Origin: Spirochaetota bacterium | Lineage (GTDB): Bacteria; Spirochaetota; Spirochaetia; Treponematales; UBA12059 | NCBI GenBank assembly: GCA_018816345.1 | Contig: JAHIWG010000109.1 | Span: 1 to 43,957 of the forward strand | DNA: 43,957 nucleotides | Direction of reading: 5' to 3' | Shown here: piece after piece, positions 7,665 to 16,479 of the stretch | How positions within the stretch are numbered: the stretch's first letter is position 1 | Layout of the letters: each line of letters starts with the position of its first letter | Made by a program: the position numbers and the translations under genes | The notes under the pieces: model-generated | What the model saw: only the letters and a program-made list of their open reading frames with translations | Told to the model about the DNA's origin: nothing | Databases searched by the model: none

Positions 7665-10600
7665 TTAAAAATCGAAATCGTCTAGCAAGGCCTGGGCGCT
7701 CGTAACCGAGCATAGCGGCTTGGATTCGTCGGCCGCTACGATATAGACGCCGGGGTCGGCCGGGAGCCTGCAGGAGGCCGCTCCCGCCGGCGCCCGCAAA
7801 CGTAGCGTGAACAGGTAGCCGAATTTATACGCCCGGTCCTCTCCGTCTTCATGGGTATGGGTCGAGTACCATTCTAGCCGTCCGCGCTTCACGAAGCCGG
7901 GCGCTACGCCGGCGCAGCTGTTCAGCCAGGCATAGTCGCGATGCTCGCCTACGAAGTGCCGGGGCCGCCGTCTCCAGATCCTGGTATCCCACTGCCCCAC
8001 GAATCCCGTCATCGCCGGAATCGTGCGCGTATCCTCGCCGATGGGCGCGCCGTCCTCGCCCAGCCAGGTGAACGTGACTTCGCGATCCTGTTCCGAGGCG
8101 ACCAGTAGCGAAAGCCTGCGGGTCCCCGGCCGAAGGGAGAGGGCCTGCCCGGCCGCTAGGACCGCGTCGTTCCCCGCCCCCTCGGGCGCCAGCGCGAAAG
8201 CGGCGCTTCCGCTCTGGATTCGCGCGGGGAGCTGCTCGCGAGGGATCCGGGCGTCGCCGCGCTCATGATTGAGCCCGGATAGGCGGCGGTCGTAGTCGAG
8301 GTCGACGGGCCGCCCGTCGCGGCCGGCGCGCGGAGTCGCCGCGGGATCCTCGAGCTCGACGATATACGCGGTAATCGCGTTGGCGCCGACCCTGGCCGTA
8401 AACGAGGAGCCGCGGCGCTCGACGGGCTCGAGCCGCCTCTCGAGCCCGTCCGCCAGCCAGACTGAGCGGACGGGCCGGCAGAAGGTCAGCTCGCCGACCG
8501 CCTCCGCGCCGCGCCGCTCGTATAGCCGTACCAGGATGCCGTCGCCGTCCTCAGCCTTCTTGGCCGCGAGCACGCCGATCTGCTCGGAGGAGAGCTCGAA
8601 GAGCGATGGCTGACCCGGGGCCAGCCGGCCGGCGGGCCTGTCGGGCGCCTCGTCCGAGATGCAGAACGCCCGCGTCGGCTGGTTGAACCTCCGGGCGAGG
8701 CGGTCGGTCCCGTTCCAGCCGTTCCTATGCGCATGTATGGCGTAGCGGACCGTGTGGCGGCCCCAGTCTTGGCTGGACTGGTCGCGGAAGCCGTTGAGCG
8801 CGCGGGTAGCCGGAGTGTAAATAAGCGTCATGCGGAGCGTGTCGGCGGCGGGATGGTCGAAACCGTATTTCGAGTCCTCGACGAGGGAGACGCCCCATTC
8901 CGGATCGCGCATCTCCACCCAGAGCCTGGAAGGCATCTCGAAGCATGTACTATGATTGAGGCCCCGCTCGATACGGGAGGTCTCCCAGTTATAGGTGACC
9001 GTCGTATCGTCCATGGCCGTCGAGACGGCGAGCTTCAGGGAGCAGCCGCTCTCTCGCCATTCTATACGCTCGGTGAATTCGACGGTATCGGAATTCCTAT
9101 CCAGGCTGATGTCCTTGATGAGGACCGACTTGTTGTGCTGGATACGCACCCGCAGGGAGCATCGCTCCGAACCCTCTTCAAGCACGGAGACCTCGCCCCC
9201 GTCCTCTATCCGGAAGGCCGGCTTCTTCTTCCTGTCGCGCCAGTCCATGTTCCACGCCGGGTACAGGGCCGGTTTTTCCTTCTGTAGCTCGTAGGCCAGG
9301 GGCTTGCCCAGTACTTCCTTAGCCAGGGCCTTGGAGACTATTGAGCGAACGGCGCCGCGCGGGCTTACGATGACCCTCAGGTGCTCGTTCTCGAGAGTGA
9401 ATTCTCCGTCCCGGCGCGCGACGAGTACCGAAGCCGGAGCCCGTGCCGGAGCCCCGGATCCCGCCGCCGAGAGCGAATACCGGGACCAGCCGAACGGAGC
9501 CTGCCTCGGCGCGAAGGTGACGACGCTGGAGCCGTCGCGCTCGAGCCGAGCCTGCCCCGGATACTCGGTTCCGTCGGCGGAGACGAGGACGACGCTACCT
9601 GTCGCGGCGTCGTCGCGGCCGCGGAGCGCCACCGAGACGGCATCCTCGCGCGGCTCGGCGAGCGGGTTGAACAGGAGGATGTCGCCGTCGCCCGCCGTCA
9701 GCGGGGCCATGGCCTCGGCGGTATCCTCGAGTACCGCGGTCCAGGTCTTCAGGGCCACCACCTCGTCGTTCTGGGAATACTCGTACGCGGTAGGCGTGCA
9801 GGTGCCGGGCAGGATGTCGTGCATCTGGCTGCCGATGACCCGAGCCCAGGCCGACTCGATCTTCTGAGCGGGATACGGAAGGCCTGCGTGCTTCAGGGCC
9901 GCCAAGGCCGCCGCCTCAGCGGCCGCCGCGAGCTGCTCGTTCCTGCGGTTCCAGCGCTTCATGATCGTCGCCGAGGTGAGCGAGCCCGCGGAATGGTTTA
10001 TGAGCAACAGGTCGCCTTCGTAGCGCTCCATGGCCTTCTTCTCGTCCGCGGTGATCCCGCTGAAGAAATCGTCGGCCGAACCCTGGCGTACGATGACGCC
10101 GTCCTCTTCCCCGGCGGTCTTCCCGATGCTCCCAAGGGCGGTACGTACCGACTTCTCGGTCGGCGCGCCGCCTATGTCCCCGACGCCGTAATACTGGAAC
10201 GACTTCCATATTCCGGTCTTCTCGCCCTGGGACCGGAGGCGCGAGACGCGCTTGCGGTCGGACTGGACGGGCGCGTTAACGCGCGAGACGTAGTCGCAGG
10301 GATTGAGGGCGCTCACGAGCCCGCTGCCGTCCGGCCCCAGCCAGATCCCGAGGTCGAACGGGATGCCCGCGGCGGAATTCCAGGCGAGCTTCTGGCTCGA
10401 GAAGCCGAGTATGCCGCAATGGGCCAGGACGGTAGGCATGTTGGCGGGAAAGCCGAAGCAATCGGGTATCATGTAGTCGCGGCTGCTCCGATCGAATTCT
10501 CTCCGCTGCCAGCGGTCGCCGTACAGCACGTTGCGTATCATGGATTCTACCGACGGGACGAGCGCGTCGGTCTCGTCCATGCAGGTACCGGCGAGGTGCC

Positions 10601-10841
10601 ATCGCCCCTCGGCTACGAGCTTCCTCACTCGCTCGAACAGCTCCGGGTAGTATTCCTTCATCATCGAGTACCGTATCGTCCCGGTGAAGTTAAAGCGATG
10701 GCCGGGATATTCCTCGAACAGGCGAAGATTCTCCTCGAGCGTCCTCCTGATGTACTTCTTGATCGTCGTGGGATACTCCCAGCGCCACTGAGTATCCAGG
10801 TGCGCGTAGGGAACTAGGTATATTTCCTTTCGGAAGCTCAT
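7665..10841 (-). CDS. Alpha-mannosidase, glycoside hydrolase family 38
   Basis: A 1058-residue zinc-dependent retaining alpha-mannosidase. The zinc ligands and nucleophile of GH38 are all visible: HLDTQWRWE (His14, Asp16), the nucleophile/ligand Asp127 in PDCFGFPANMP, and His341 in GSQMHDILPG. The middle domain and beta-sandwich C-terminus (about 400-1058) have the normal length for bacterial GH38 enzymes. No signal peptide is seen, so it acts in the cytoplasm on imported mannosides. A GAGGA ribosome site precedes the ATG. It heads the operon with the GPH symporter, and its promoter region is shared with the divergent GntR/LacI-type regulator at 11039, which probably controls it. Confidence 0.95.
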   Translation of the reverse strand: MSFRKEIYLVPYAHLDTQWRWEYPTTIKKYIRRTLEENLRLFEEYPGHRFNFTGTIRYSMMKEYYPELFERVRKLVAEGRWHLAGTCMDETDALVPSVESMIRNVLYGDRWQRREFDRSSRDYMIPDCFGFPANMPTVLAHCGILGFSSQKLAWNSAAGIPFDLGIWLGPDGSGLVSALNPCDYVSRVNAPVQSDRKRVSRLRSQGEKTGIWKSFQYYGVGDIGGAPTEKSVRTALGSIGKTAGEEDGVIVRQGSADDFFSGITADEKKAMERYEGDLLLINHSAGSLTSATIMKRWNRRNEQLAAAAEAAALAALKHAGLPYPAQKIESAWARVIGSQMHDILPGTCTPTAYEYSQNDEVVALKTWTAVLEDTAEAMAPLTAGDGDILLFNPLAEPREDAVSVALRGRDDAATGSVVLVSADGTEYPGQARLERDGSSVVTFAPRQAPFGWSRYSLSAAGSGAPARAPASVLVARRDGEFTLENEHLRVIVSPRGAVRSIVSKALAKEVLGKPLAYELQKEKPALYPAWNMDWRDRKKKPAFRIEDGGEVSVLEEGSERCSLRVRIQHNKSVLIKDISLDRNSDTVEFTERIEWRESGCSLKLAVSTAMDDTTVTYNWETSRIERGLNHSTCFEMPSRLWVEMRDPEWGVSLVEDSKYGFDHPAADTLRMTLIYTPATRALNGFRDQSSQDWGRHTVRYAIHAHRNGWNGTDRLARRFNQPTRAFCISDEAPDRPAGRLAPGQPSLFELSSEQIGVLAAKKAEDGDGILVRLYERRGAEAVGELTFCRPVRSVWLADGLERRLEPVERRGSSFTARVGANAITAYIVELEDPAATPRAGRDGRPVDLDYDRRLSGLNHERGDARIPREQLPARIQSGSAAFALAPEGAGNDAVLAAGQALSLRPGTRRLSLLVASEQDREVTFTWLGEDGAPIGEDTRTIPAMTGFVGQWDTRIWRRRPRHFVGEHRDYAWLNSCAGVAPGFVKRGRLEWYSTHTHEDGEDRAYKFGYLFTLRLRAPAGAASCRLPADPGVYIVAADESKPLCSVTSAQALLDDFDF

Positions 10842-10929
10842 CGTTAAGTCCTCGAGTGGCGGTTTGGCGACGGCGGCGGAGCGTTCGTCCGGCGCGTGAT
10901 TTCTAGAAGCGCATCAAGCCCGAGATGAT

Positions 10930-10976
10930 TTGATATATCTAGGAATCAATGGTATAGTAAGGATATGATATATCAA
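10930..10976 (+). promoter_or_regulatory. Promoter with paired TGATATATCA operators
   Basis: Two copies of a palindrome, TGATATATCT and TGATATATCA, lie 37 bases apart centre to centre (near 10935 and 10972), and their outer edges extend to TTGATATATC / GATATATCAA. Between them is a good plus-strand promoter: TTGATA (10930-10935), a 17-base spacer, and TATAGT (10953-10958). It fires toward the regulator gene at 11039, so that gene has a leader of about 70 bases. One operator covers the -35 box and the other lies just past the -10 box, an arrangement suited to repression. The same region must also hold the mannosidase promoter on the minus strand, whose boxes I could not fix. Confidence 0.7.
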
Positions 10977-11038
10977 CTTCTAGCCGAGTATAGCATCGGA
11001 CAGCTTGCTGTCAACATAATTATTTCAGAGGGCAGGCG

Positions 11039-12295
11039 ATGACGACCGCCGGCCTTCCTCTATACGCGGTCATCTTCAACGATTATAAGGGCAGGATTCT
11101 CTCGGGCGAGTTGCCGCCCGGAGCGAGGCTTCCCGGCGAGATGGAGCTGGCCGCGGAATACGGGGTGAGCAGGATTACAGCGACGAGGGCCTTAAAGGAG
11201 CTCGAGCTGCATAAGCTCATAGTCAGGATCCGAGGGAGCGGTAGCTACGTCGGCGAAGGCCGGGCCTCGCCGGAGCCCGACTCCGGGGTGCGCGACGGCC
11301 GCCTCTCCATAATCTCGCTGGTGCTTCCCTTCGAAGCCGAGGTGTCCTTCGACATATTCAAGGGCATAGAGGACGTGGCTAAGGAGCACGACTATTTCGT
11401 CACCTTCCATAACTCGTCCCAAAGCGAGACGGCCGAGCGCCAGATCGTCGAGGACGTCATCTCCCGGGGGTCCCACGGGCTCATCATCTACCCCGCGATG
11501 ACTGATAATAACCTGGACCTCTATAGCGGCCTCATGATAGACACCTATCCCTTCGTCATGATCGACCACAAGCTGCCTGGCCTCGATACGTCCCTCGTGT
11601 GGGCGGATAACAGGAACGGCTTCTCGGAGATCACCGGTCACCTGCTGGAGCTAGGGCATAGGCGCGTCGTCATGGTAGGAAGCTCGGTATACGGCATTTC
11701 CTCGGAGCTGGAACGCTACCGCGGCTTCTGCAAGGCGCATATCGACCGGGGCGTCCCGCTCATGGGAAAGCACCTCTACGATCAGCACGATCTCGCGCGC
11801 ATGCCAGCGGACTACCGCCCCGGAGAGGAAGAGCCCCGGAGAGCCATAGCCTATCTCTACGATCTGCTGGAGACGATACCCGAGCCGGAACGGCCAACCG
11901 CCATAGCGGCCGTGAACGATAGCCTGGCGCAGCTCCTCGTAACCATCGCCATGGAACGGGGCATACGGATCCCCGGCGACTATTCCGTGACCGGCTTCGA
12001 CGACCTGCCCTGGTCTGCGCACCTGCCCGTGCCGCTCACTACCGTGCGCCAGGACGTAAGGACGATCGGCCGCGTCGCCGCGCAGGAGCTGTTCAGGAAA
12101 ATCAATAATCCCGGAAGCCCGGCCCGCGTCGTCGACGTGGAGTCGAGGCTCGTCGTCCGCGATTCCAGCGGTGAGCCTCGGAAGGGTCGAGCGGCCAGGC
12201 CGGAGCGGCTCTCGGCGCCATGGGAGGAGGAGCGGGTACTCTCTTCTCCCGACGCCGAGGCGCCCGCGCGCCCAGGAGAACGCCTCGGCGGGTAG
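11039..12295 (+). CDS. GntR-type regulator with LacI-like sugar-sensing domain (AraR-like architecture)
   Basis: The N-terminal ~75 residues are a GntR winged helix (RILSGELPPGARLPGEMELA, then VSRITATRALKELE and a GSGSYVGEG wing). From about residue 90 to 375 there is a periplasmic-binding-protein-like LacI effector domain (HGLIIYPAMTDNNL, VMIDHKLPGLD, VTGFDDLPWSAHLPVPLTTVRQD). This domain order is that of Bacillus AraR. The last ~40 residues are Arg/Glu/Pro-rich and look unstructured. It should bind the TGATATATCA pair upstream and be released by a sugar, presumably mannose or a mannoside given the divergent mannosidase-symporter operon. It overlaps nothing and ends 9 bases before the convergent DUF1904 gene. 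The start is the first ATG after an AGAGGGCAGG site. Confidence 0.92.
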   Translation: MTTAGLPLYAVIFNDYKGRILSGELPPGARLPGEMELAAEYGVSRITATRALKELELHKLIVRIRGSGSYVGEGRASPEPDSGVRDGRLSIISLVLPFEAEVSFDIFKGIEDVAKEHDYFVTFHNSSQSETAERQIVEDVISRGSHGLIIYPAMTDNNLDLYSGLMIDTYPFVMIDHKLPGLDTSLVWADNRNGFSEITGHLLELGHRRVVMVGSSVYGISSELERYRGFCKAHIDRGVPLMGKHLYDQHDLARMPADYRPGEEEPRRAIAYLYDLLETIPEPERPTAIAAVNDSLAQLLVTIAMERGIRIPGDYSVTGFDDLPWSAHLPVPLTTVRQDVRTIGRVAAQELFRKINNPGSPARVVDVESRLVVRDSSGEPRKGRAARPERLSAPWEEERVLSSPDAEAPARPGERLGG

Positions 12296-12304
12296 GCGGG
12301 GCTC

Positions 12305-12631
12305 CTAGCCGAACCGCTCCCCGTTCTCGTAGTAGCCGTCGGCCGGTATCGCCACGAATTCCACGGCCAGGTAATCCGCGTCGCCTTTCAGTTCCTCGGC
12401 CAGGATAGCGGCTACGGCCCTCTTGACCGGCTCCGGCCGCTCGAACCAGTGGACCTCGACGTAGGGCTCGGAGGCGACGAAGCCGCCGTCCCGGACCCGC
12501 CTCGTCGGCTCCAGCTCGAGCTTGAGCCACTCGGCGTCGCAGCCTATGGCCTCGGCGAGGCGCGCCGTCAGCCGTCCCGAGCGAGCGAGCGCCAGCTCCT
12601 CGGCGACGTACCTGATCTTGAAGTGCGGCAT
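12305..12631 (-). CDS. DUF1904 / tautomerase-like small protein
   Basis: A 108-residue soluble protein beginning MPHFKIRYV. It resembles DUF1904 proteins, small members of the tautomerase/MIF-like fold in which the N-terminal proline after Met removal is often catalytic (Pro2 is present here). It is the last gene of the minus-strand catabolic series and follows the amidase stop by 13 bases, with an AGGGAGGG ribosome site. If active it could tautomerise a keto/enol intermediate of that pathway; this is inference from fold family and position only. Confidence 0.65.
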   Translation of the reverse strand: MPHFKIRYVAEELALARSGRLTARLAEAIGCDAEWLKLELEPTRRVRDGGFVASEPYVEVHWFERPEPVKRAVAAILAEELKGDADYLAVEFVAIPADGYYENGERFG

Positions 12632-12644
12632 GACGATACCCTCC

Positions 12645-14021
12645 CTATCTCGGCGCGCTTAGGAACGTTTCCATCACTTTTCCCAATGCCAGGAGCGCCT
12701 CGTCGGAGCCGAACGGCGCGGCGAGCTGTACCCCCAGCGGCATCCCGAGCACGGACATGCGCGACGGCAGGGCCAGGGTCGGTAGGCCGGCGTTGGTCCA
12801 GGGAAGGTTCATCACGGGGCTCCCCGTGGCGTCCAGGCCCTCGGGCGCTATGCCGGGGGCCGCCGGGCTAATCCAGTAGTCGGCGCCGTTCTCCTCCAGG
12901 AGGCTCTCCAGCTCCTTGCGCAAGGCTCCGCGGCCCGACTTGTCCAGCTCCAGCTCGTTGTCGTCGATAGCGGCGCCCTTGGCTATAAGCTCGCGCGTCG
13001 CCTCGGCGTATAGATCGGCGCGGCCGGGGAACCAGGCCCGGTGCGTCCGCTCCATCTCCGCGGCCGCTATGCGGCGATGGCGGGCGTTGATCTCGTCTAT
13101 GTCGGCGAACGCCGGGACGCGGACGACCGAGAATCCCGCGCCGCGCAACCTGGCCACGGTCGACTCGAAGGCGGCGATCGCGGCGGCGTCGGCCTGGGCC
13201 AGGAACGGCCCGTCGGGGACGGCCAGGATGGGCCGCCTCTTCAGGTATCGGGCCGCGGCCTCGTCGTACGCCGCGCCGTTCCAATCGAGGGCGACCACGG
13301 GCGCCGCCAGGGCTATGCCGGCCGCGTCGGGCGCGAGGAGGCCTACGTGGTCGAGGGCCGGGCTGAAGGGCACGACGCCCTCTCTGCTCGTCCGCTCGTA
13401 GCTGGGCTTCCAGCCGGCTATGCCGCAGAACGCGGCCGGCCTGGAGATCGATCCTATGGTCTGCGTGCCCAGGGCCAGCGAGCAGTAGCCGGCCGCGACG
13501 GCCGCGGCCGATCCCGAGCTCGAGCCTCCGGGCGTCCTTCCCGGGTTCCAGGGGTTGGCCGTCGGGCCCGGAGCGAAATAGGCGAACTCCGTCGTTACGG
13601 TCTTGCCCAATACCAAGGCGCCCGCCGCCTTGAGCGCGGCGACGACCGGGCCCTGCGGCATCGCGAACAGCTCGGAGGGTAGCGCGGAGCCCGCCCTGGT
13701 CTCGAAGCCGTCGGCCGCGAAGATGTCCTTGACGCCCACGAGGACTCCGAACAGGGCGGGCCTCGCGGCGGGGTCGGGGTAGCGCGATAGGAGGGAACCG
13801 GCCTCCGCGAGCAGCCGCGCGCGCCGTCCCGGCTCGGGGAGCAGCGCGTGGATCTCGCCGTCGAACTCGTCTACCCGGTCCAGGGCCCTGCCCACGTACT
13901 CGAGGAGGGGGACGGAGCCTGAGCGGAGCCCCTCGGCCAGCGGGGCGAGGGGCCTGGGGGCGACGGCGGCGGGCCTCGCCGCGGCGTCGCTCGCGCGCGC
14001 GCCTTCGGGAGCGCCGCTCAT
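12645..14021 (-). CDS. Amidase (amidase signature family)
   Basis: A 458-residue Ser-cisSer-Lys amidohydrolase. The catalytic lysine is in GVLVGVKDIFA, the cis-serine in TPGGSSSGSAAAVAAG, and the nucleophile in the diverged segment TQTIGSISRPAAFCG (the usual form is GSDTGGSIR.PA). The minus-strand frame stays open far upstream inside the CoA-transferase gene, but the ATG at 14019-14021 overlaps that gene's TGA as ATGA, so translational coupling fixes the start. The family includes allophanate hydrolase, ureidomalonase, malonamidase and aryl-acetamide hydrolases. In this locus it may deamidate or decarbamoylate a ring-opening product. A decayed relative of its 3' end lies at 4852-4951. Confidence 0.9.
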   Translation of the reverse strand: MSGAPEGARASDAAARPAAVAPRPLAPLAEGLRSGSVPLLEYVGRALDRVDEFDGEIHALLPEPGRRARLLAEAGSLLSRYPDPAARPALFGVLVGVKDIFAADGFETRAGSALPSELFAMPQGPVVAALKAAGALVLGKTVTTEFAYFAPGPTANPWNPGRTPGGSSSGSAAAVAAGYCSLALGTQTIGSISRPAAFCGIAGWKPSYERTSREGVVPFSPALDHVGLLAPDAAGIALAAPVVALDWNGAAYDEAAARYLKRRPILAVPDGPFLAQADAAAIAAFESTVARLRGAGFSVVRVPAFADIDEINARHRRIAAAEMERTHRAWFPGRADLYAEATRELIAKGAAIDDNELELDKSGRGALRKELESLLEENGADYWISPAAPGIAPEGLDATGSPVMNLPWTNAGLPTLALPSRMSVLGMPLGVQLAAPFGSDEALLALGKVMETFLSAPR

Positions 14022-15211
14022 ACGACGGCGCCCTGGGCGCGCAAGGCGGCTATGGCGGCCTCGTCGAGGCCGAGCGTCGACCTGAGCACCTCGTCCGTGT
14101 GCTCTCCTATGGCGGGGGCGGCCGGCCTGGTCGCGCTCTCCGGCACGCTCTCCATCTTGATCGGGTTGCCCGGTATGGTCACGCGCCCGGCCGCCGCGTC
14201 GTCCACGGTCACGAACATATTGCGCGCGGCCAGCTGGCGGTCGCGCATCACGTCCTCCACCGTGTTGACCGGGGCGCTCGGGACTCCCGCCCCGTTGAGG
14301 ATTTCCAGCCACTCGGCGCGGTCCCTGGGCTCGAACAGCCTCTCCAGCTCCGGCAACAGCTCCGCGTAGTGCCTGGTCCTGTCGCCGTTGGTGGCGAAGC
14401 GGGCGTCGGCCAGGAGGTCGGGCCGCTTCATCGCCTCGCAGAACTTCTTCCACAGGCCGTCGTTGCCCACGGCCACCACGAACCAGGCGTCGGCCGCGCG
14501 GAAGGCCTGGAACGGAGTAATGGTCGGGTGGCGCGTACCCAGCGGGGCCGGGGGTCGGCCGTCGACCTGGAAGCGCACTAGGGCGTTCTCCAGAATGGAA
14601 AGCTGGCAATCGAGCATCGACACGTCTATCTTCTGCCCGAGGCCCGTCTTCTCGCGCTGGTAGAGCGCCGTCGTGATGCCCGTGGAGCAGAAGACCGCCG
14701 CCGTGATGTCGCCCATGGACAGTCCGACGCGGGTCGGCGGCGAGTCGGGCCATCCCGTGATGCTCATCACGCCGCCCATCGCCTGCACCAGTATGTCGTA
14801 GGCCGGCCGGCCGGAATCCGGGCCCGTGTGGCCGAAGCCGGAGACCGCCGCGTATATCAGCCTCGGGTTGGCCGCCTTGAGGACGTCCCAGCCCAGTCCC
14901 AGCTTCTCCATGGTCCCCGGCCTGAAGTTCTCGACCACGACGTCGCACTCCTTCGCCAGGCCTACCAGCACGCGCTTGCCCTCCTCGGACTTCAGGTCTA
15001 TCGCGATGCTCTTCTTGCCGCGGTTGACGTTCACGAAGTAGAGGCTCTGGCCGTTACGGAACGGCCCGAACGCGCGCGAGTCGTCGCCCGTGCCGGGCGC
15101 CTCGACCTTTATTATCTCGGCCCCGAGGTCCGAGAGCATCATGGTGCAGAACGGCCCCGCGAGCACGCGGGTGAGGTCGAGGACGCGCACGCCCTCCAGC
15201 GGCTTTGGCAT
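14018..15211 (-). CDS. Class III CoA-transferase (CaiB/BaiF family)
   Basis: A 397-residue family III CoA-transferase. It has the classic N-terminus (LEGVRVLDLTRVLAGPFCTM), the LGAEIIKVEAP and NVNRGKKSIAIDLK motifs, and the catalytic aspartate in GRPAYDILVQAMGG (about Asp169). These enzymes move CoA between carboxylic acids such as formate/oxalate, succinate or carnitine derivatives. Its place between a cyclase-family hydrolase and an amidase suggests it activates a carboxylate produced by ring cleavage. An AGAGGGAG ribosome site precedes the ATG. The upstream gap to the cyclase gene holds an inverted-repeat element, so it might be read from its own promoter. Confidence 0.93.
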   Translation of the reverse strand: MPKPLEGVRVLDLTRVLAGPFCTMMLSDLGAEIIKVEAPGTGDDSRAFGPFRNGQSLYFVNVNRGKKSIAIDLKSEEGKRVLVGLAKECDVVVENFRPGTMEKLGLGWDVLKAANPRLIYAAVSGFGHTGPDSGRPAYDILVQAMGGVMSITGWPDSPPTRVGLSMGDITAAVFCSTGITTALYQREKTGLGQKIDVSMLDCQLSILENALVRFQVDGRPPAPLGTRHPTITPFQAFRAADAWFVVAVGNDGLWKKFCEAMKRPDLLADARFATNGDRTRHYAELLPELERLFEPRDRAEWLEILNGAGVPSAPVNTVEDVMRDRQLAARNMFVTVDDAAAGRVTIPGNPIKMESVPESATRPAAPAIGEHTDEVLRSTLGLDEAAIAALRAQGAVV

Positions 15212-15237
15212 ACTTGGCTCCCTCTAAGAGAATAGGC

Positions 15238-15379
15238 GCAGAGACACGGAGAAGATGAGGTCGGAAAAGAGAATGGAACTAAAGGGAATGATGAAGGAAT
15301 CATGAAATCCCCGACTTCTTCATCATAATCAAATCCCAAGTTGGATTCCTAATCCGTCTTCTCTTCTCCGTGTCTCTGC
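15238..15379. repeat. Short element bounded by 18-bp perfect inverted repeats
   Basis: GCAGAGACACGGAGAAGA (15238-15255) and its exact reverse complement (15362-15379) bracket 106 bases of A/G-rich sequence unlike its surroundings. Within it, GATGAAG and CTTCATC form a smaller dyad. No ORF of its own is present. The arms resemble the ACAGAGACACGGAGAA-type sequences that, as I recall, flank GxxExxY-gene (rRNA intervening sequence-like) elements in many bacteria; a related stretch, CCACGGAGGCACGG, occurs at 16310. It lies between the cyclase and CoA-transferase genes and would be transcribed as a long hairpin. Confidence 0.6.
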
Positions 15380-15391
15380 ACTAATATTATA

Positions 15392-16264
15392 TTAACGCTT
15401 CTTGGCTTCCTCGTGGAGCCAGGCGGCCTTGGCGCCGGCGATGTCGCCGAACTTGGTCAGCTCGCACTTGGCCTTCTTCGCCTGCAGCTTCTCGTAGCGA
15501 TCGTCCTCGACCATGGCGACTATGCGGGCCACGCTCGACTCGCCGTCCACCAGGCGCCAGGGGAAGCAGCCTATGGTGGCGCGCTGGTTGAGGAGCAGGT
15601 CTATGTCCCCGCCCAGGCACTCGGCGTGGATGATGCCGACGTTGAACATCTCTATGTGCATTAGCTGGTACTTGTCCTCGCTGAATACCCCGTCCAGGCC
15701 CTTGCCGTACTTCGACTTGAAGTGCCTGTCGCACTCGGCGGCCTGCTTGGGCATCCAGTCGCGGATCTTGGTGTTCATCGGGTGGTCGGCCGAGCCGCAG
15801 TCCACGCCTATCCAGCGCAGCTTCTTCTTCTTGGCCCACTCGGCGAACTCGCGGTCGGGACCGGGGTGCTTGATCATGTAGCGTATCTCGTCGCCCGTCG
15901 GCTGGTCCCAGCCGTAATGGTGGAAGCCGGTGTGGATTATCAGGATATCGCCATCCTTGACCTCGACGCGGTCCTCGACCATCTTCGAGGTATAGACGTC
16001 GTAGTCGCCGGCGATATCGGACAGGTCGACGACGGCGCCCTCGTGCACGAGGAAGTCCATGTCCAGGGACGCTATGTCCTTGCCGGGCGTATAGAAGTGT
16101 ATCTCGCCGTCCAGGTGCGTGCCGATGTGGTTGGAATGCGTAAGCAGCTGGCCGTTGGCGCCGTTGGGCGCCAGCCGCTTGAAGTACTTCATCTCCAGCG
16201 GCTCGTAGGTGGGCCAGGGCGGCGTGCCGATTCCCAGCGGGATAGTCAAGTCGATCATCTTCAT
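15392..16264 (-). CDS. Cyclase-family metal-dependent hydrolase
   Basis: A 290-residue member of the cyclase/kynurenine-formamidase family. The motif HIGTHLDGEIHF (about residues 46-57) carries the metal-binding and catalytic His/Asp residues. The N-terminal MIDLTIPLGIGTPPWPTYEP strand and the GDILIIHTG strand are characteristic. Family members hydrolyse cyclic amides or N-formyl amides, for example isatin and N-formylkynurenine. Placed right after allFGH-like genes and the molybdenum hydroxylase, it is the best candidate for opening the oxidised heterocycle. A strong AGGAGG site precedes the ATG. The gap to the upstream gene carries several hairpins, so it may be expressed at a different level. 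It is only distantly like the copy at the left edge. Confidence 0.88.
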   Translation of the reverse strand: MKMIDLTIPLGIGTPPWPTYEPLEMKYFKRLAPNGANGQLLTHSNHIGTHLDGEIHFYTPGKDIASLDMDFLVHEGAVVDLSDIAGDYDVYTSKMVEDRVEVKDGDILIIHTGFHHYGWDQPTGDEIRYMIKHPGPDREFAEWAKKKKLRWIGVDCGSADHPMNTKIRDWMPKQAAECDRHFKSKYGKGLDGVFSEDKYQLMHIEMFNVGIIHAECLGGDIDLLLNQRATIGCFPWRLVDGESSVARIVAMVEDDRYEKLQAKKAKCELTKFGDIAGAKAAWLHEEAKKR

Positions 16265-16409
16265 AAGAACCTCCTAGTGTCGACAAAAAAATATAAAAGA
16301 CGAAGTTAACCACGGAGGCACGGTTTAAGGGGGGAAAGTCTCCCTCTCGCTCCGTTGTCCATGACGTTCCGGCTCGCTCCGCCTGCCTTCTCTCCGGCTT
16401 TGTCGTCAA

Positions 16410-16479
16410 GGGGGATACCCCCTCGAACGGCGGCTACGCCGTTCTCACCCCTATGACGCTGCGCATTGCTCGCGTCATA
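16410..16479 (-). other. Row of three perfect hairpins downstream of the allG-like gene
   Basis: Three consecutive perfect stems: GGGGG-ATA-CCCCC (16410-16422), GAACGGCG-GCTA-CGCCGTTC (16425-16444) and TATGACGC-N12-GCGTCATA (16452-16479). The last overlaps the final codons of the allG-like gene. None has a clear T-run on the minus strand, so they look like RNA-stabilising or partial termination structures between the allG-like and cyclase genes. The rest of the 210-base gap has CCACGGAGGCACGG at 16310 and the cyclase ribosome site, and no gene. Confidence 0.5.

Noticed and set aside
9381-10817. Plus-strand ORF of 478 codons opposite the mannosidase
   Set aside because: Antisense shadow of the GH38 gene; no ribosome site and no recognisable domain.
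14022-14948. Upstream extension of the amidase frame (to 767 codons)
   Set aside because: The extra codons overlap the CoA-transferase gene in another frame and are Arg/Gly-rich. The ATGA overlap start at 14021 fits far better.
15139-15339. Small minus-strand ORF through the inverted-repeat element
   Set aside because: It starts in repeat sequence and runs out of frame into the CoA-transferase gene; no ribosome site and no family.
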